DNA of 64,000 bases. Origin: Eucalyptus grandis. Lineage: Eukaryota > Streptophyta > Magnoliopsida > Myrtales > Myrtaceae. The notes beneath the pieces were generated by a model. That model did no database searches and was not told the DNA's origin. It was given only the letters and a program-made list of their open reading frames with translations. Shown here piece by piece: positions 10,916 through 22,739 of this stretch. Location of the stretch: the NCBI RefSeq assembly GCF_016545825.1, contig NC_052618.1, positions 46,446,196 to 46,510,195 on the forward strand, in the 5' to 3' direction. The first letter of the stretch is position 1, and every line of letters starts with the position of its first letter. Both the position numbers and the translations under genes were made by a program.

Positions 10916-13900
10916 ATGGCAGCAAGAACAACGAAGTACCCTTTCCCAATACATGTTAATATTTCCAATTTTGTCACAATCAAACTTGCTGAAGATAATT
11001 TTCTGTTATGGCAAGCTGGGCCAGAGTTTCAGATTTCTTGAGAAGCCAAGAACTTTTGGCTTCATTAATGGTGAAATTCCATCACCTCCTCGAATGTTAC
11101 GAGATTGAAGTTGAAGGGTGTGAAACGAAACCGGAAATCCAGATTACAGATTGGACAAAAACCGATCGGCTTGTATCATCATGGATTAGTGGAGCTGTAT
11201 CAAAACATTCGAGCTTGATCATTGGCGTAGAAACATCCTATGAGGTATGGAGACACTTCTTAATCGTTTACACGAAGTCGGATTGCTAGAGAGTTTGGGC
11301 GAGAGGAAAACTACAAGCCGCGGCTTAAAACGGGATTGAGTTCTTTCGTTTATCTCGAGAATACAAATCCATATGTGATCAGCTAAATGCTATAGGAAAG
11401 CTCAGTAGATGAGATAACCAAAATGTTTGGTGTTTTGGAAGGACTGGGTTCGAGTATGAAAATTTTCGAACTACTATATCGCCTGAAACCTCAACCGAAT
11501 ATGATGAGGTAATAGCACAATTAGAAAGGTTTGAAACAAGATTGCGAGAACTATTCCAGGAACCAATATAATCCCAATCTAGCTTATTTTGGACAAAGAC
11601 AATCTGAAATACAGCAGAAAGGAAACACTGACAGAGAATATATCCCTCAGAACTCTGGTTTTGCAGTTCAAAGAAGCAATTACAGAGGGGGACGTAACTA
11701 TGGTCGAGGACGTGCTACTAATGGTAGAGGTTGTGGTTATGGATTTTCTGAAAGAAGTCAGAACTACAGAACAAACATTTTGATTCAGGATCAAGGAGAT
11801 CAGCAACTTAGACAGAAAAATGACTTCCCTGGATCTAGTCAGGGGTTTCGACCATATGCAAGTTACTCACGGAGGTATCGGGACATCAAAACTTATCCAT
11901 CTTCGACTCTAACCTTCAATAAACATCTGCGGGATGAGAAAATAATAGGAAGTACTGTTTGGAGTGTCAAATTTGTAAACGTCCAGGACATGATGCACTT
12001 CGCTGGTATAGATTTGATAACTCATATCAAGCTGAAGATATTCCAACAAAGCATTGACAGCAATGCATCTTGAGGATCCAAAAGGAAATGAGTGGTATCC
12101 GGACATCGGGTGCTCTGCTCACATCGGTGCAAATCGGTATTCTTCATACACTCTCTAAGTATAGTGGGAACCGATCTTGTCATGATAGGAAATGGGTCAT
12201 GTCTGCCTATTACTTACATTGGTGATACTCTATTAAATACTGAGGACAACTCATTACCTCTTAATGATGTACTAATTGTTCCAACAATAAAGAAGAATCT
12301 TCTCTCTGTTTCTAAACTAACAGATGACTATCCTTGTTCTTTTGTCTTTGATAAAACTGGTGTCTATGTAAAGGACAATCACACCAATACAACAATGAAG
12401 CTCGGAAGGAAAATTAGAGGACTTTACGAGTGGACTCACAAACTCTGAAGCATTCTTCACTCAAAGACACGAGTTGCGGCAGAAGATGTGGCACCGGAGA
12501 TTGGCTCACACAAACTCGAAAATAGTAAAGCATCTGAGAATCGAAGTTGATTTTTGTAATGCAACAACACGGAGACTATATGTAGAAGCTGTCAAATAGC
12601 AAAGAGTACAGCTTTACCTTTTCCTTTATCAGACACTACATCCAATGTTCCTTTAGAGAAGATACACTGTGACATTTGGGGTCCCTCACCAGTTAGTTCT
12701 TTTCAGAAATTTAAGTACTATGTCATCTTTGTAGACAATTTTTCCCGCTATAGCTGGCTGTATCCAATGAAGCTGAAGTCAGAATTCTATGATATCTTTG
12801 TTGAGTTTGAAACTAGTCGAGAGGCAATTCAATCATAGAATCAAAATTTTCATTGTGATGGAGGAGGAGAGTTTATCAGCAAGTTATTCGGAATCATTTA
12901 AGGAATAGTGGCATAAAAACAGTTCATGTCTTGCCCACATACACCTTAACAAAATGGAATATCGAAAGGAAACATCGTCATATAGTTGAACTGGGTTTAG
13001 CTATGCTGTATCACTCTAGAGTTCCATTGAAATTTTGGGTAGATGCCTTCATGACAGCTAACTATATTGTGAATATTCTTCCTACACCAAAGTTACAACT
13101 GGACTCACCTTCTGACAAAATTCATCATCATCAGCCAAGCTATGAACATCTAAGGGTCTTTGGATGTGCATGTTATCCTTGTCTTAGACCATACACACAA
13201 CATAAATTCGATCCCAGATCTCTTACTTGTGTCTTCCTGGGATACAGTGAACGCCATAAAGGGTATCGTTGCCTTGTACCTGCGATGGTCGTATATATAT
13301 AAGTAGACATGTTGTGTTTGATGAGAATTTCTTCCCATTCACAAAGAAGTTGACAACTGACTATGAACATTATACTACTCTGTACAAACAATGGGTGGAA
13401 GAAGTTAAACTTCTTGATTCTCATAGTGCAGCACCAGTAAACAATGGCTTCACTGACCATACATCAAATTTCCAGTATAGTCCTACTTTGGAAGATGATC
13501 ACACTGATACAACATACATTGTAAGTACGCCACAAATTTCATCTTTCACACACATGCAATCGATTCGATTGCTGAAGAACAACAGTCTTACTTCCACAAG
13601 TGTCACACCAACCGACATTGTCATTGATCAAGGTCTTGTTGCTTTGTTCATCAAGGTACTGCTTTGTTCATCAAGGTACCGCTCTTGCTATTCATCATAT
13701 GCGGACTCGACTAAAATCTGGTATTATAAAACCAAATCCTAAGTATGCATGTTTAGCTGAATATAAAGTGCCTCTGGAACCACGATCAGTTAAATCAGCC
13801 TTAGCTGATGAAGGGTGGTACAGAGCAATGCAAGAAGAAATGAATGCTCTATATGAAAATCAAACCTGGATACTAGTTCCTAGAACTAACCAGATGAATG

Positions 13901-15290
13901 TTATAGGCTGTAAATGAGTGTTTAAGACCAAATTAGCACATGATGGTAGTCTTTGATTAAAAGCTCGGTTAGTTGCCAAAGGGTTTCATCAAGAAGAGGG
14001 AGTTGACTTCTTGAAACATTGATCTGTTGTTAAACATGCTACCATTTGTATAGTACTTTCGTGGCTATCATGAAAAATTGGCCAATACATCAACTTGATG
14101 TTAAAAATGCTTTCCTACATGGAGTCTTAAATGAGACTTTGTGTATATGGAGCAGCCACCACGGGTTTATACATCCTCAAAAATCTCGGTGTGTTTGTCT
14201 TCTCAAGAGGTCTTTATATGGTCTTCGTCAAGCACCACGTGCCTGGTTTGATAAATTTAGTAATTTTCTTCTTGAAAATGGCTTCTTCGTAGTACTGGTG
14301 ACCCATCTCTCTTTGTTCTTCATAGTGGTTCAGATATAGTACTGTTATTACTCTATGTAGACGACATAATTTTGGTAGCGGCTCGGCTCGGCTTCTAGCT
14401 ACATTGATCAAGAAAGCGAGCCTTCAATTCCACATGAAAGATCTCGGATATCTTCATTATTTTTAGGAATTGAAGCCAAACGTACTTCTCAAGATCTCTT
14501 TCTTTGTCGACCAAGTATGCAATTGATCTACTTGAGCTCACATGACAGAATGCAAACCTATCTCAACTCCTTTGCCACTTAGATCAATTGCTATGACAAA
14601 TGATGATATTCGCTTGCTGATCCACTTGAGTATAGAAGTATAGTAGGCGGTCTTCAATATTTGACGATCACCCGACCCGATCTTGCCTATGCAACGAATC
14701 TGCTATGCCAGAAATTGCAGCATCCAACAATTGCAGACTTTCATAAATTGAAAAGAGTCCTTCGCTATGTTAAAGGAACAGCACATCTAGGGATCTTCCT
14801 CCATTCTAATAGTTCAACAGCCCTCTACGGATACTCGGATGCTGATTGGGCTGGATGTCGACACCCGGACGTTCCACTACTGGTTTTGCACTTATCTTGG
14901 CTCTAATCTTCTCTCTTGGTCAGCCAAGAAACAACCTACCGTATCACGCTCTTCCACCGAAGCTGAATATCGAGCACTTGCATCAACTCCGCGATCTTAC
15001 TTGGATTAGCTTTGTCCTACGAGACATTGGTATATCTCTCATATCACCCACACTCTTGTTCTGTGATAACAAATCTGCTATTTCTCTTACAGCTAATCCC
15101 ATCCTACATGCTCGCACTAAGCATATTGAAGTTGATTTTCACTTTGTTCGTGAAAAAGTATCCTCAGTTCTATAAATGTTCGATATATTCCAAGTCATCT
15201 TCAGCTTGCGACATCTTTACTAAGTCCTTATCACGTTTTGCTCACTCTACTATTAGAACCAAATTGGGTATAGGATTCTTAACCCTTCCC
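10916..15290 (+). pseudogene. Degenerate Copia gag-pol of nested element
   Basis: Gag starts at ATG 10916 (MAARTTKYPFP...). A damaged zinc knuckle is near 11960-12010. The protease motif is WYPDIGCSAH at about 12091-12120, where the usual D-S/T-G reads D-I-G. The integrase zinc region begins MWHRRLAHTNSK (about 12487), and the core IHCDIWGPS spans about 12660-12840. The C-terminal part of integrase includes LKFWVDAFMTANYIVNILPT. RT lies at about 13790-14560 (HQLDVKNAFLHGVLNETL, SLYGLRQAPRAWFDKFSNFL), and RNase H at about 14640-15290 (SDADWAGC). Several in-frame stops and frameshifts separate these blocks, so no complete polyprotein can be made. Confidence 0.9.
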
Positions 15291-15303
15291 AATTTGAGGG
15301 GGA

Positions 15304-15778
15304 TGTTAAGGAAATAAGAGCAACTCAGCCAATGCAGAGGGATTACTCTCGCTGTCACAACTTCAACAAAGGAAGATAATGAAAGTGAAAAGGGCTGCAG
15401 CTATTGTAAAGATCAACGGAAGTATAGCACAAAGCATAAAGTGAAGCACACAAGTCGGGAGACTATTTATTTGGGAAAGCCACGTCATGAAGTGAGTCGG
15501 TGATGAAGACTTCACCGAAGACTTCAATTTACACGTGTCTGTCCGGTTTCGCTTTTCTGTTTTAGTTTTGTTTTTCTGTTTTTAAGTTCAGTTTTTTGTT
15601 TTCCTTTTTTCTTCTTCTGAGAAAAAGTCTTCTTAGTAGCTTGCTGAGTTTTACGAGTGTGAGAATGTGAAAAACAGAGCACGCCATTGAAAATATGCTC
15701 TGTGATGTATCTGTGTAAATACAGAGGAAGAAGAAAGTTTCATTTTTTCAGTCTTCGTTCATCTTATTCATCTTCACA
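15304..15778 (+). repeat. 3' LTR of nested Copia element
   Basis: 475 bp, preceded by a polypurine tract and followed by the target duplication GTCTG. Confidence 0.93.
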
Positions 15779-16225
15779 GTCTGTTGTTTTATTTTCCTGC
15801 AGATTTTTGTGAAGAGTTAGATTCGATGAGTTAGAGGGATATGACTTGATATCTGGATTCCTTTGTGAGGAGCCAGCATATGGTCTAAAGCCTTGACCAA
15901 AACCAATGCCAGAGAAAGTATTGAATTGCTTGAACTATTGTTCTCCACGATCATGACTCGAATTATTTGGTCTGTAGCTTATATTTCTTCCAGAATATCC
16001 ATAGTTGCGATATCAACTATTGAAGGGACATCCTCTTCCATAACTTCTGCCTTCATGATTGTATTCTCTTGGTCCTCCAAAACTGACATTTTGTTGTGCA
16101 GGTTCTCTGTCAAGATCTTCCCTCCGTAGGACTTCAGTTTTCCTTTGACCATAGTAGGCTAGATTAGGCGGGCTGATTTGAAGAATAGTTCTGTAATCTT
16201 GCTTCGAATCTCTCTAAGTGTGATA

Positions 16226-16522
16226 TCACCTCATCATACTTGGTTGTGGTTTCAAGCAGTATATTGTGGTTTTAAAGCTCTCATATTCAGATCCTAAACC
16301 CTCCAAAACTTCGAACAACTTTGTTATCTCATCTACAGATTTCTCTATTGCCTTGAGTTGATCACAGATTGACTTATATTCTTTGATATATACAACCAAA
16401 GCTCGATCACGCTTTTGACATGCTTGCAGCTTTCCTCTCAACTCAAATTCTCTAGCCACAGATTTTTTGCGTGAATCAATTAAGTAAGGTTTGCCATACC
16501 TCATATGCAGTATCCAAGCCAA
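16226..16522 (-). pseudogene. Gag fragment of outer Copia element
   Basis: 98-codon open frame with a Copia gag (UBN2-type) pattern: ACQKRDRALVVYIKEYKSIC, then DQLKAIEKSVDEITKLFEVL. A short direct duplication occurs just upstream at 16515-16610 (ATTATCAAACTGAGTATG twice). The rest of pol is deleted. Confidence 0.8.
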
Positions 16523-17161
16523 TTATCAAACTGAGTATGTTTTCTGAAACAGCACCACTAATCCAATTATCAAACTGAGTATGTTTTCTGAAACAGCACC
16601 ACTAATCCAAGACGACACAAGTTGATTTGTCTTGATCCAATCATTGTAATAAGGGTTTATAACTTCAGTACCCCGTTCCTCTCCTTCAACTTGCAATGAT
16701 TTGGCGGGTGGTGGACTTTCTCCACTAACGAAACCGAGCGGATCTTGGCTTCTCGAAATCTATGGCCGAGCTTGCCAAAGAAGAAAATTATCTTCGGCTA
16801 ATTTGATGGTAACAAAGTTAGAAATGTTGACATGAATAGGGAATGGATACTTCTGCATTCTTACTGCCATTTTCACACTCGGATCCTAGGAGATGCTCTA
16901 TTACGAAAACAATCCCCTACTGATTTTGCGGTACTGAGTTGTGAATCTATTACTGATGATGATGAGAACTCGATTGAGGAATAAAAACAACTCACAGTTC
17001 TTGTTCAGTGTTGTAAAAGATTCACAGATCCCCAATTAAAGATCACATACCACCATTAACATCAGAAGACAACGATCGATGAGGCTTGAATATGACTTCA
17101 ATCTGCTGCAAATTCATCATCTTCTCATAAAGAAGAAAGTTGATTTGTACTCTCAGGAAAA

Positions 17162-17175
17162 TGGCTCTGATACCA
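17162..17175 (-). other. Primer-binding site (tRNA-iMet), outer Copia
   Basis: On the minus strand TGGTATCAGAGCCA follows immediately after the 5' LTR. Confidence 0.9.
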
Positions 17176-17648
17176 TGAAGAGTTTTGATGAACAGAACAA
17201 AAAGTGGAAATGAGAAGGAAAAAACGATGCAAAGAGAAAAAAATATTCTTATTCAATGAATGCTTGCTTTACATCAAAGAGCTTAACTACTTAATTGCTC
17301 TTTCCTCATCAGTTTTTATATCAACTGAAGAATTACAACCGAATGAAAACAACTAGCTAACAGAACAGCTAACTAATTGAAGCAAAAGAACATAAAGTTT
17401 GACTTTACAAACTTAAAACTGAATACTGATTTCTCAATGGTAAATCAGTTTTACACGTGTTGTAATCTCTGTTGTTGCCTTCTTTCTTTCCTCTGTTTTC
17501 GTCAGCTTTCTTTTCTCTGTTATTGACATCACTTTCGCCTTCTTTCTTTCCTCTGTTCTCGAAGTCTTCTTTCTTCTTTCCTCTGTTTTCGTCAGCTTTC
17601 TTTTCTCTGTTCTTATCATCACTAGTACTATACAAAGTACTCTTAACA
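17176..17648 (-). repeat. 5' LTR of outer Copia element
   Basis: 473 bp, TG...CA on the minus strand; its outer border is flanked by CGGGC. Confidence 0.93.
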
Positions 17649-18164
17649 CGGGCAAGCCCTTCTGCTCATCTTTCTTTTTTCTTTTATTTTACTTCCAGAG
17701 ATATGCAGCCTGAACGTTTCAATTTAGTTTCAGACGGTTGGATCGATGGGGAAGGTCTGGAATAAGCATACAGAAAGTGATTTGGATCATCCTGGAGTAA
17801 GAATCCAGAAAGTGATTTAGATCATCATGGAATAAGCATCCAGAAAGTGATTTAGAGACCAAGGGCGCGTGTTTATGCTTTAGCAAAAGCATAGCTACAT
17901 TTCAAGAGATTATGAAAAATTATGCGTAAATCTACATGTGTTGACATTTTGTAGGTTGTAGAAGTTTCAATTGTTGAGATAAGAGGCGTCACATTGCGTC
18001 AGTTACAAAATTTAGATTAAGTGAAAAATAAAAATCTATTGTAACATCCTTGAAACGCTAAGGCTTTGGGTATGAATTTTCATGTTACAATAGGGTTAAG
18101 CATCTTTTAATACGATTTCTTTCTTTGGCCAGAGAATCTTTTAGTACATTTAACCTTCTGTCAA
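17649..18164. other. Copy A duplicated spacer between Copia and LINE
   Basis: Matches 37370-38055 in copy B (AATGCAGCCTGAACG-like and AGAAAGTGAT motifs), with a short local triplication of a CCAGAAAGTGATTTAGA unit at 17770-17855. No gene seen. Confidence 0.6.
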
Positions 18165-19292
18165 GAGTGGCTACAACGTAATTCATCAATCCACACACAA
18201 GCATGTTACCTCTCAGGCTTCATCTTCCTACCAACCACCCAAACTTGTTTGGCAAAAGATTTGGAAAGCACAAACTTCACCCAAGATTCGTAATTTTTTA
18301 TGGTCAGTATGTCAGAATGCATTACCAACTAGAGATAATCTATATCGCAGAAAGATCATTCAAACCCCAGTCTGTGGTCTATGTTCCTCTGCCTCCCCAG
18401 AAACTACTGAACACCTTTTCTTGCATTGCCCTTGGACTCAACGCATTTGGACTCATTCAAAGGTACACGTCAATATTTTTACTTATACCCTTACCCGAAT
18501 GGACTTATGGTTAGCAAATTTTCTCGCTCAAAACAGAGGCTTACCAGACTTTGAGCAGGTTGCAAGCCTTCTTTGGGAAATCTGGAAGGCGCGGAATCAC
18601 TTCATCTTTCGCCGCGTTCAGAAGTCCCCAGATCAGGTTATCGACTCTGCTTTTGCCCTGGCCTCTCTACAGAAACGAGTCCATCAAAAGGATTTAAAGG
18701 GCCATTCCTCTTGGCTGAGCCCCAATCGGTCTTGGCAACCTCCCCCGCTGGGCACGATGAAGATCAATCTGGACGGCTCCTTTCCCACGGCATCTCACAG
18801 AGGATCGATTGCTGGTATGGCCCGCGACCACTCGGGTAGACTGCTTGGTGGAATCACACGCTCTGTCTCTGCCTCCTCTGCTCTCGAGACCGAGATCCAG
18901 GCATTAATTTTGTCTCTTCACGATCTGATTCAGCAAGAGTTAACAGATTCTAACCTGCTTGTGGAGTCCGACAGCATCGTCCTCGTTGAAACCCTAAATC
19001 GGGGTCGCCTGCCGCCGTGGGAGTGCCGCGCCCTCTTCACCGAGTGCTTTGATCTACTTCGCCGATTCTCTCATCTTCGTGTACAGCACTGCCGTCGGGA
19101 GGCTAATACCCTCGCAGATTGGGCAGCAAAGGCCCATGGCTGCGGATCCCTCTCTTCCGCTTGGTTTGTCTCCCCTCCCCAAGTTATGCTTGATATTCTC
19201 TGTAAAGACGCCCTCGCTCAGGGTTGCTTTGTATTTCCCACGTGACTTTCCATCAATATATATTATCTTTCTGTTCAAAAAAAAAAAAAAAA
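18165..19292 (+). mobile_element. 5'-truncated LINE (L1-type) 3' end with RNase H
   Basis: Starts inside the zinc-binding RT-associated domain (VWQKIWKAQTSPKIRNFLWS-like, then CGLCSSASPETTEHLFLHCP) and continues into a C-terminal RNase H domain at about 18760-19245. Visible acidic residues of that domain are INLDGSF, ALETEIQAL, LVESDS and EANTLADWAA. A poly(A) tail is at 19277-19294. Flanks carry a 13-bp imperfect target duplication, AACCTTCTGTCAA (18152-18164) and AACCTTACGTCAA (19293-19305). Copy B at about 38058 has the site uninterrupted, which confirms the borders. No RT core is present, so it is a dead-on-arrival insertion. Confidence 0.92.
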
Positions 19293-20897
19293 AACCTTAC
19301 GTCAATTTAATATTCTTGTGATGGAAGACAATTCTGTTCTTTGCAATCCCAGTCCAAGGTAAGAGTTGTTTGATTCTTTTCACAACCGAAAACGGCAAAT
19401 TACCAGCGATTGTCTTCAAAACTGAGCGGCACGATCAGTACACAGGACACGGGCATGTCTTGTTAGATATAAGAAGTCAAGAAAGATGAGTGATAGATGA
19501 ACGTATTTGCGGGGTATGAGTTGATACAAGGAGAATTGAAACGAAAGCCACGGTTTTTTCACTGCCAGTACAGATCTGCATCGGCAATTGAACGAGAAAA
19601 TCGGTTTGTCCGAGTCATATGATCTTGTGGCGTGCAACTTCTTGTTATTAAATTTTTCAACCACTTGCATCGGTCACTAGCAAAATAATGAACGACTGTA
19701 GTGCAGCGATCGCAATAGCACAGCTGCATGAAAGACACCGATTTGACGTTATCGGAAGGAATGACTATGCCCACATTTTAACACTCATGACCCAAACATT
19801 CGGTTCTAAAACAAACACATCCATAGGAAGGAGCGATGGTAGATCTAACAGTTGTACTGACGAGAACCTAATTCACCGTCGGTTGCTGCAGTGATGCACA
19901 GGTGGGTGGGATTAGATCAACAACATCCCTAGAATTAGGATTGTCAAAATGGGTCATAAACCAATTTCTTAACTTATGTGAATGTTAAACAGATTATAAA
20001 TGGATTATTTATAATGAGTAAATAAGTCATAAATGTGTTTACAACTTACAACTCATTTTATGACTCTCTTCAGTCTCTCTCGTCTTCATTCAATCTCATG
20101 CTCATTCATTTTATACTTTCTCCTCAGTTTGGCAATAAGTTTTCGTAGATTGGAATAAAGCAATATGAATTGGATTGAATATAAATTGGGTATGGGTTAA
20201 ATCGAGTATGAGTCACTAGATTTACATTGTGTGGAAATGAGTCTATTTGAGTAGGACCATTTATGACCCGATCCAAACCTAACCTAATCCATCCGTTTGA
20301 CGGATCTACCTAGAACTAATAGGAGATTACGAGAATAAGGGTTCTTTGATAAACAACCCTCTCACACGAACCCAAACCACGTAAGTTTCAACAACTAGAC
20401 TAATGACACAACGGATACCTGGCTGATGGTTAATAATATAAATTTAATTTAATTTAATTACTTTAATCATAATCTAAACTTAATTCATTATTATTACTCT
20501 ATAGAGAACTTAATTTGAAAAGCAGGACTTATGATCATCATATCCTTTTACATATATATTTGGGAGTTGTAAATAATCTACTTTTGTAAAATAGTTTATT
20601 AGCTAATGCAAATTATTTTTCTAAAATAAATGCAATGGTTTATCTCACTAATTATATACTGTAGACTATAATCATAACCTCTTAGATTAATAAATATTAT
20701 CAAAGGTGTTATTTTATCTTTGGCATTTAATCACTCCCTAATGAAGCTTTATTTTCTTTATTTTAACTTCTCCCGCCAACTTTTAATCCTTTTTCCCTTC
20801 CAAAACTACAAAATAGTAAGTAAAGCACTACTATTATGACCGTGTAATAGTGTTACAATGAACTACGAGCCACGAAATCAGAGGATGGCTCGGCTTT
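19293..20897. other. Copy A duplicated spacer, no gene
   Basis: Collinear with 38050-39720 of copy B. AT-rich. Open frames such as 19559-19774 (minus) and 19688-19894 (plus) are not preserved as coding units in copy B, so I do not call them genes. Confidence 0.6.
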
Positions 20898-21562
20898 TGT
20901 TATAATTATGGTTATAATTATGGTTAATGGATCAACGAATGCCAATAAATTAAGATACGTCTTTTCTATTCGCGTATCTCTTTTTGGATTCATGAATTTC
21001 TTAAACTTTTATGTTAACGTATCTATTGAATTCATGAATTTCCTAGATCCATGTATCTTTTAATTTATGTATTTATTGAGTTCACGAATCTTTGAATTCA
21101 CGTATCTCTGGATTCGTGAATCTCTTGAATCACGTATCTCCGGATTCACGAATTCATGTATCTCTTGATTCATGAATTTCGTGGATACATGCGTCTATTT
21201 AATTCATGTATCTCTTCGTACATGAACTAAAAATCTCTATAAATAGATGGGAGCATAGAGCTTCATAATGGTTTTTTGGTTTTTCCGACTCGATTCCAAA
21301 AGGCTCGATACACTTTTCTACTCTTCTAAATTTTCTGAGTGTGCTAGTTCAATTAAACGGTTCGGCGAGTCCCTGTTTGCATAGTGCTAATCCAAACAGG
21401 TTCGAGGTGTTGTATCTTGGGAGGCATAATTCGTGAATTTGCGGAGCACCATTGGCGGGAACTAATTGCCTTAAGGAGATTCGGATATCCGTACCTCACC
21501 TCCAATTTCATGTTTTGATTGCAACAAACAGTTTGTGTTTTCTTTTGGATTATTTTCCAACA
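20898..21562 (+). repeat. 5' LTR of third Copia element
   Basis: Begins with a tandem TATAATTATGGT repeat; the middle is built from alternating TTCATGAATTTC and CACGTATCTC units; TATA box at 21238. Confidence 0.94.
21238..21245 (+). promoter_or_regulatory. TATA box in LTR promoter
   Basis: TATAAATA in the context CTCTATAAATAGATGG, conserved in the 3' LTR. Transcription would start about 30 bases downstream, defining R. Confidence 0.7.
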
Positions 21563-21564
21563 AT

Positions 21565-21577
21565 CTTAAGGCAATTA
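21565..21577 (+). other. Primer-binding position complementary to the element's own LTR
   Basis: CTTAAGGCAATTA begins three bases after the LTR end, where a primer-binding site is expected. It is the exact reverse complement of TAATTGCCTTAAG inside both LTRs (21463-21475 and 26881-26893). The complementarity is observed; a priming role is inference. Confidence 0.55.
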
Positions 21578-21614
21578 TTCACTCACTGTTTGTTGTTCTT
21601 GTTAGATTATTGAG

Positions 21615-22696
21615 ATGGCTGGAAATAACCAAGTGTCCTTCAATGTCCCGAATGTTTCTGGAGACGTTCCTATGGTCGATTCGACCGATACTATGGAAGA
21701 TGTTCAACCCTCAGGGTCTGAATTTGTAGCAGCCAATGCTACGGGCCCTTGGGCTAACACCAATTTTGGTGGTGCGGGTACAAGTCATACGACCGGTATG
21801 CCCGGACTGTTTTTGAGAACGGTGTAGGCCAAATGGCTTTTGGCTCGTTTCTGGAGGGATGGTTCAACGAACCTTGCCTACTGTGATGGCAACAACTCCA
21901 GTTACAACTAATGAGAAACCGGAGAAATTTACCGGAGTGGGCTTTAAATAGTGGCGGCATAAGATGTACTTCTATTTGACCATGCTCAATCTAACAAAAT
22001 ATTTATCGGAGGTGTGCCCGATGATTAGTCCAAATGAGCAAGATGTCACGACGCTTGGTGCGTTGGAGGCTTGGAAGCATGGGGATTTCTTATGCCAAAA
22101 TTATATCCTTAACTGTTTAGTGAATTCTCTTTATAATGTTTATTGTAATATTGAATATGCTAAACAGTTATGGGAGTCCTTAGAGAAAAAAATACAAAAC
22201 TGAGGATGCTGGCACCAAGAAATTTGTGGTTGCCAAATTCTTGGACTACAAGATGGTGGATTCTAAATCTGTCATAAGTCAAGTTCAAGAATTGCAATTA
22301 ATTCTGAGTGACATCTCGGTTGAGGGAATGATACTTAGTGAATCATTCCAAGTGGCAGCCATGATTGAGAAACTACCTCCGGGCTGGTCAAACTTCAAAA
22401 ATTATTTGAAGCACAAACGGAAGGAGATGAGCCTTGAAGATCTCATTCCGCGCCTCAGAATCGAGGAGGACAATAAAAGGAGTGCAAACCCTTCTTCTGA
22501 GCCAAAGGCCAACATTGTGGAATCTTCCAAATCCAAGCAAGATAGAAAAAGGAATATGTCTTTTCAAGGAAAAGGCAAGCAAAATGAGCAGTTCCAAAAA
22601 TTCCAAGGGACGTGTTTTATATGCAACAAGCCTGGTCATCATGCTAAGGATTGCAAGAAGCGCCCGAAAAAAGGCAAGAACGAAGGTGCAGCCTAG
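21615..22696 (+). pseudogene. Copia gag of third element, frameshifted
   Basis: Starts MAGNNQVSFNVPNVSGDVPM. After frame breaks near 21820, 21950 and 22200 it continues as a typical UBN2 gag domain (LEAWKHGDFLCQNYILNCLV, then AAMIEKLPPGWSNFKNYLKH) and ends with a CCHC zinc knuckle CFICNKPGHHAKDC and a basic tail (KKRPKKGKN). Confidence 0.9.
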
Positions 22697-22739
22697 CAAC
22701 TGAATTTGACAGAGCATGACAATATTGAGAGACTGTCTG

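Larger units (their letters stand above)
9443..15778 (+). mobile_element. Nested Copia LTR retrotransposon, plus strand
   Basis: Inserted into the outer element with a perfect 5-bp target duplication GTCTG (9438-9442 and 15779-15783). The 5' LTR is 9443-9907 and the 3' LTR 15304-15778; both start TGTTAAGGAAATAAG and end CATCTTCACA. The primer site TGGTATCGAGC follows at 9908, and the polypurine tract AATTTGAGGGGGA precedes the 3' LTR. Gag-pol order (gag, protease, integrase, RT, RNase H) is Copia-type. Polypurine tract and gag resemble the outer element, so both are one related lineage. The reading frame is broken, so it is not autonomous. Confidence 0.94.
8745..17648 (-). mobile_element. Copia LTR retrotransposon, internally deleted, minus strand, interrupted by a nested element
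   Basis: Two 473-bp LTRs (8745-9217 and 17176-17648) begin TGTTAAGAGTACTTTG and end CAAAACTCTTCA on the minus strand. The flanks show a perfect 5-bp target duplication CGGGC (8740-8744 and 17649-17653). A tRNA-iMet primer site TGGTATCAGAGCCA sits at 17175-17162 and a polypurine tract AATTTGAGGGGAGA at 9231-9218. The internal part not belonging to the nested insert is only about 1.6 kb: a gag fragment (minus, 16226-16522, KPYLIDSRKKSVAREFELRG) and, left of the insert, a zinc-knuckle-like segment that runs almost directly into the RNase H tail HSTLRIKLGMGLLPLPNLRG. Protease, integrase and RT are missing. The LTRs differ at about ten positions by eye, so insertion was recent. Confidence 0.92.
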
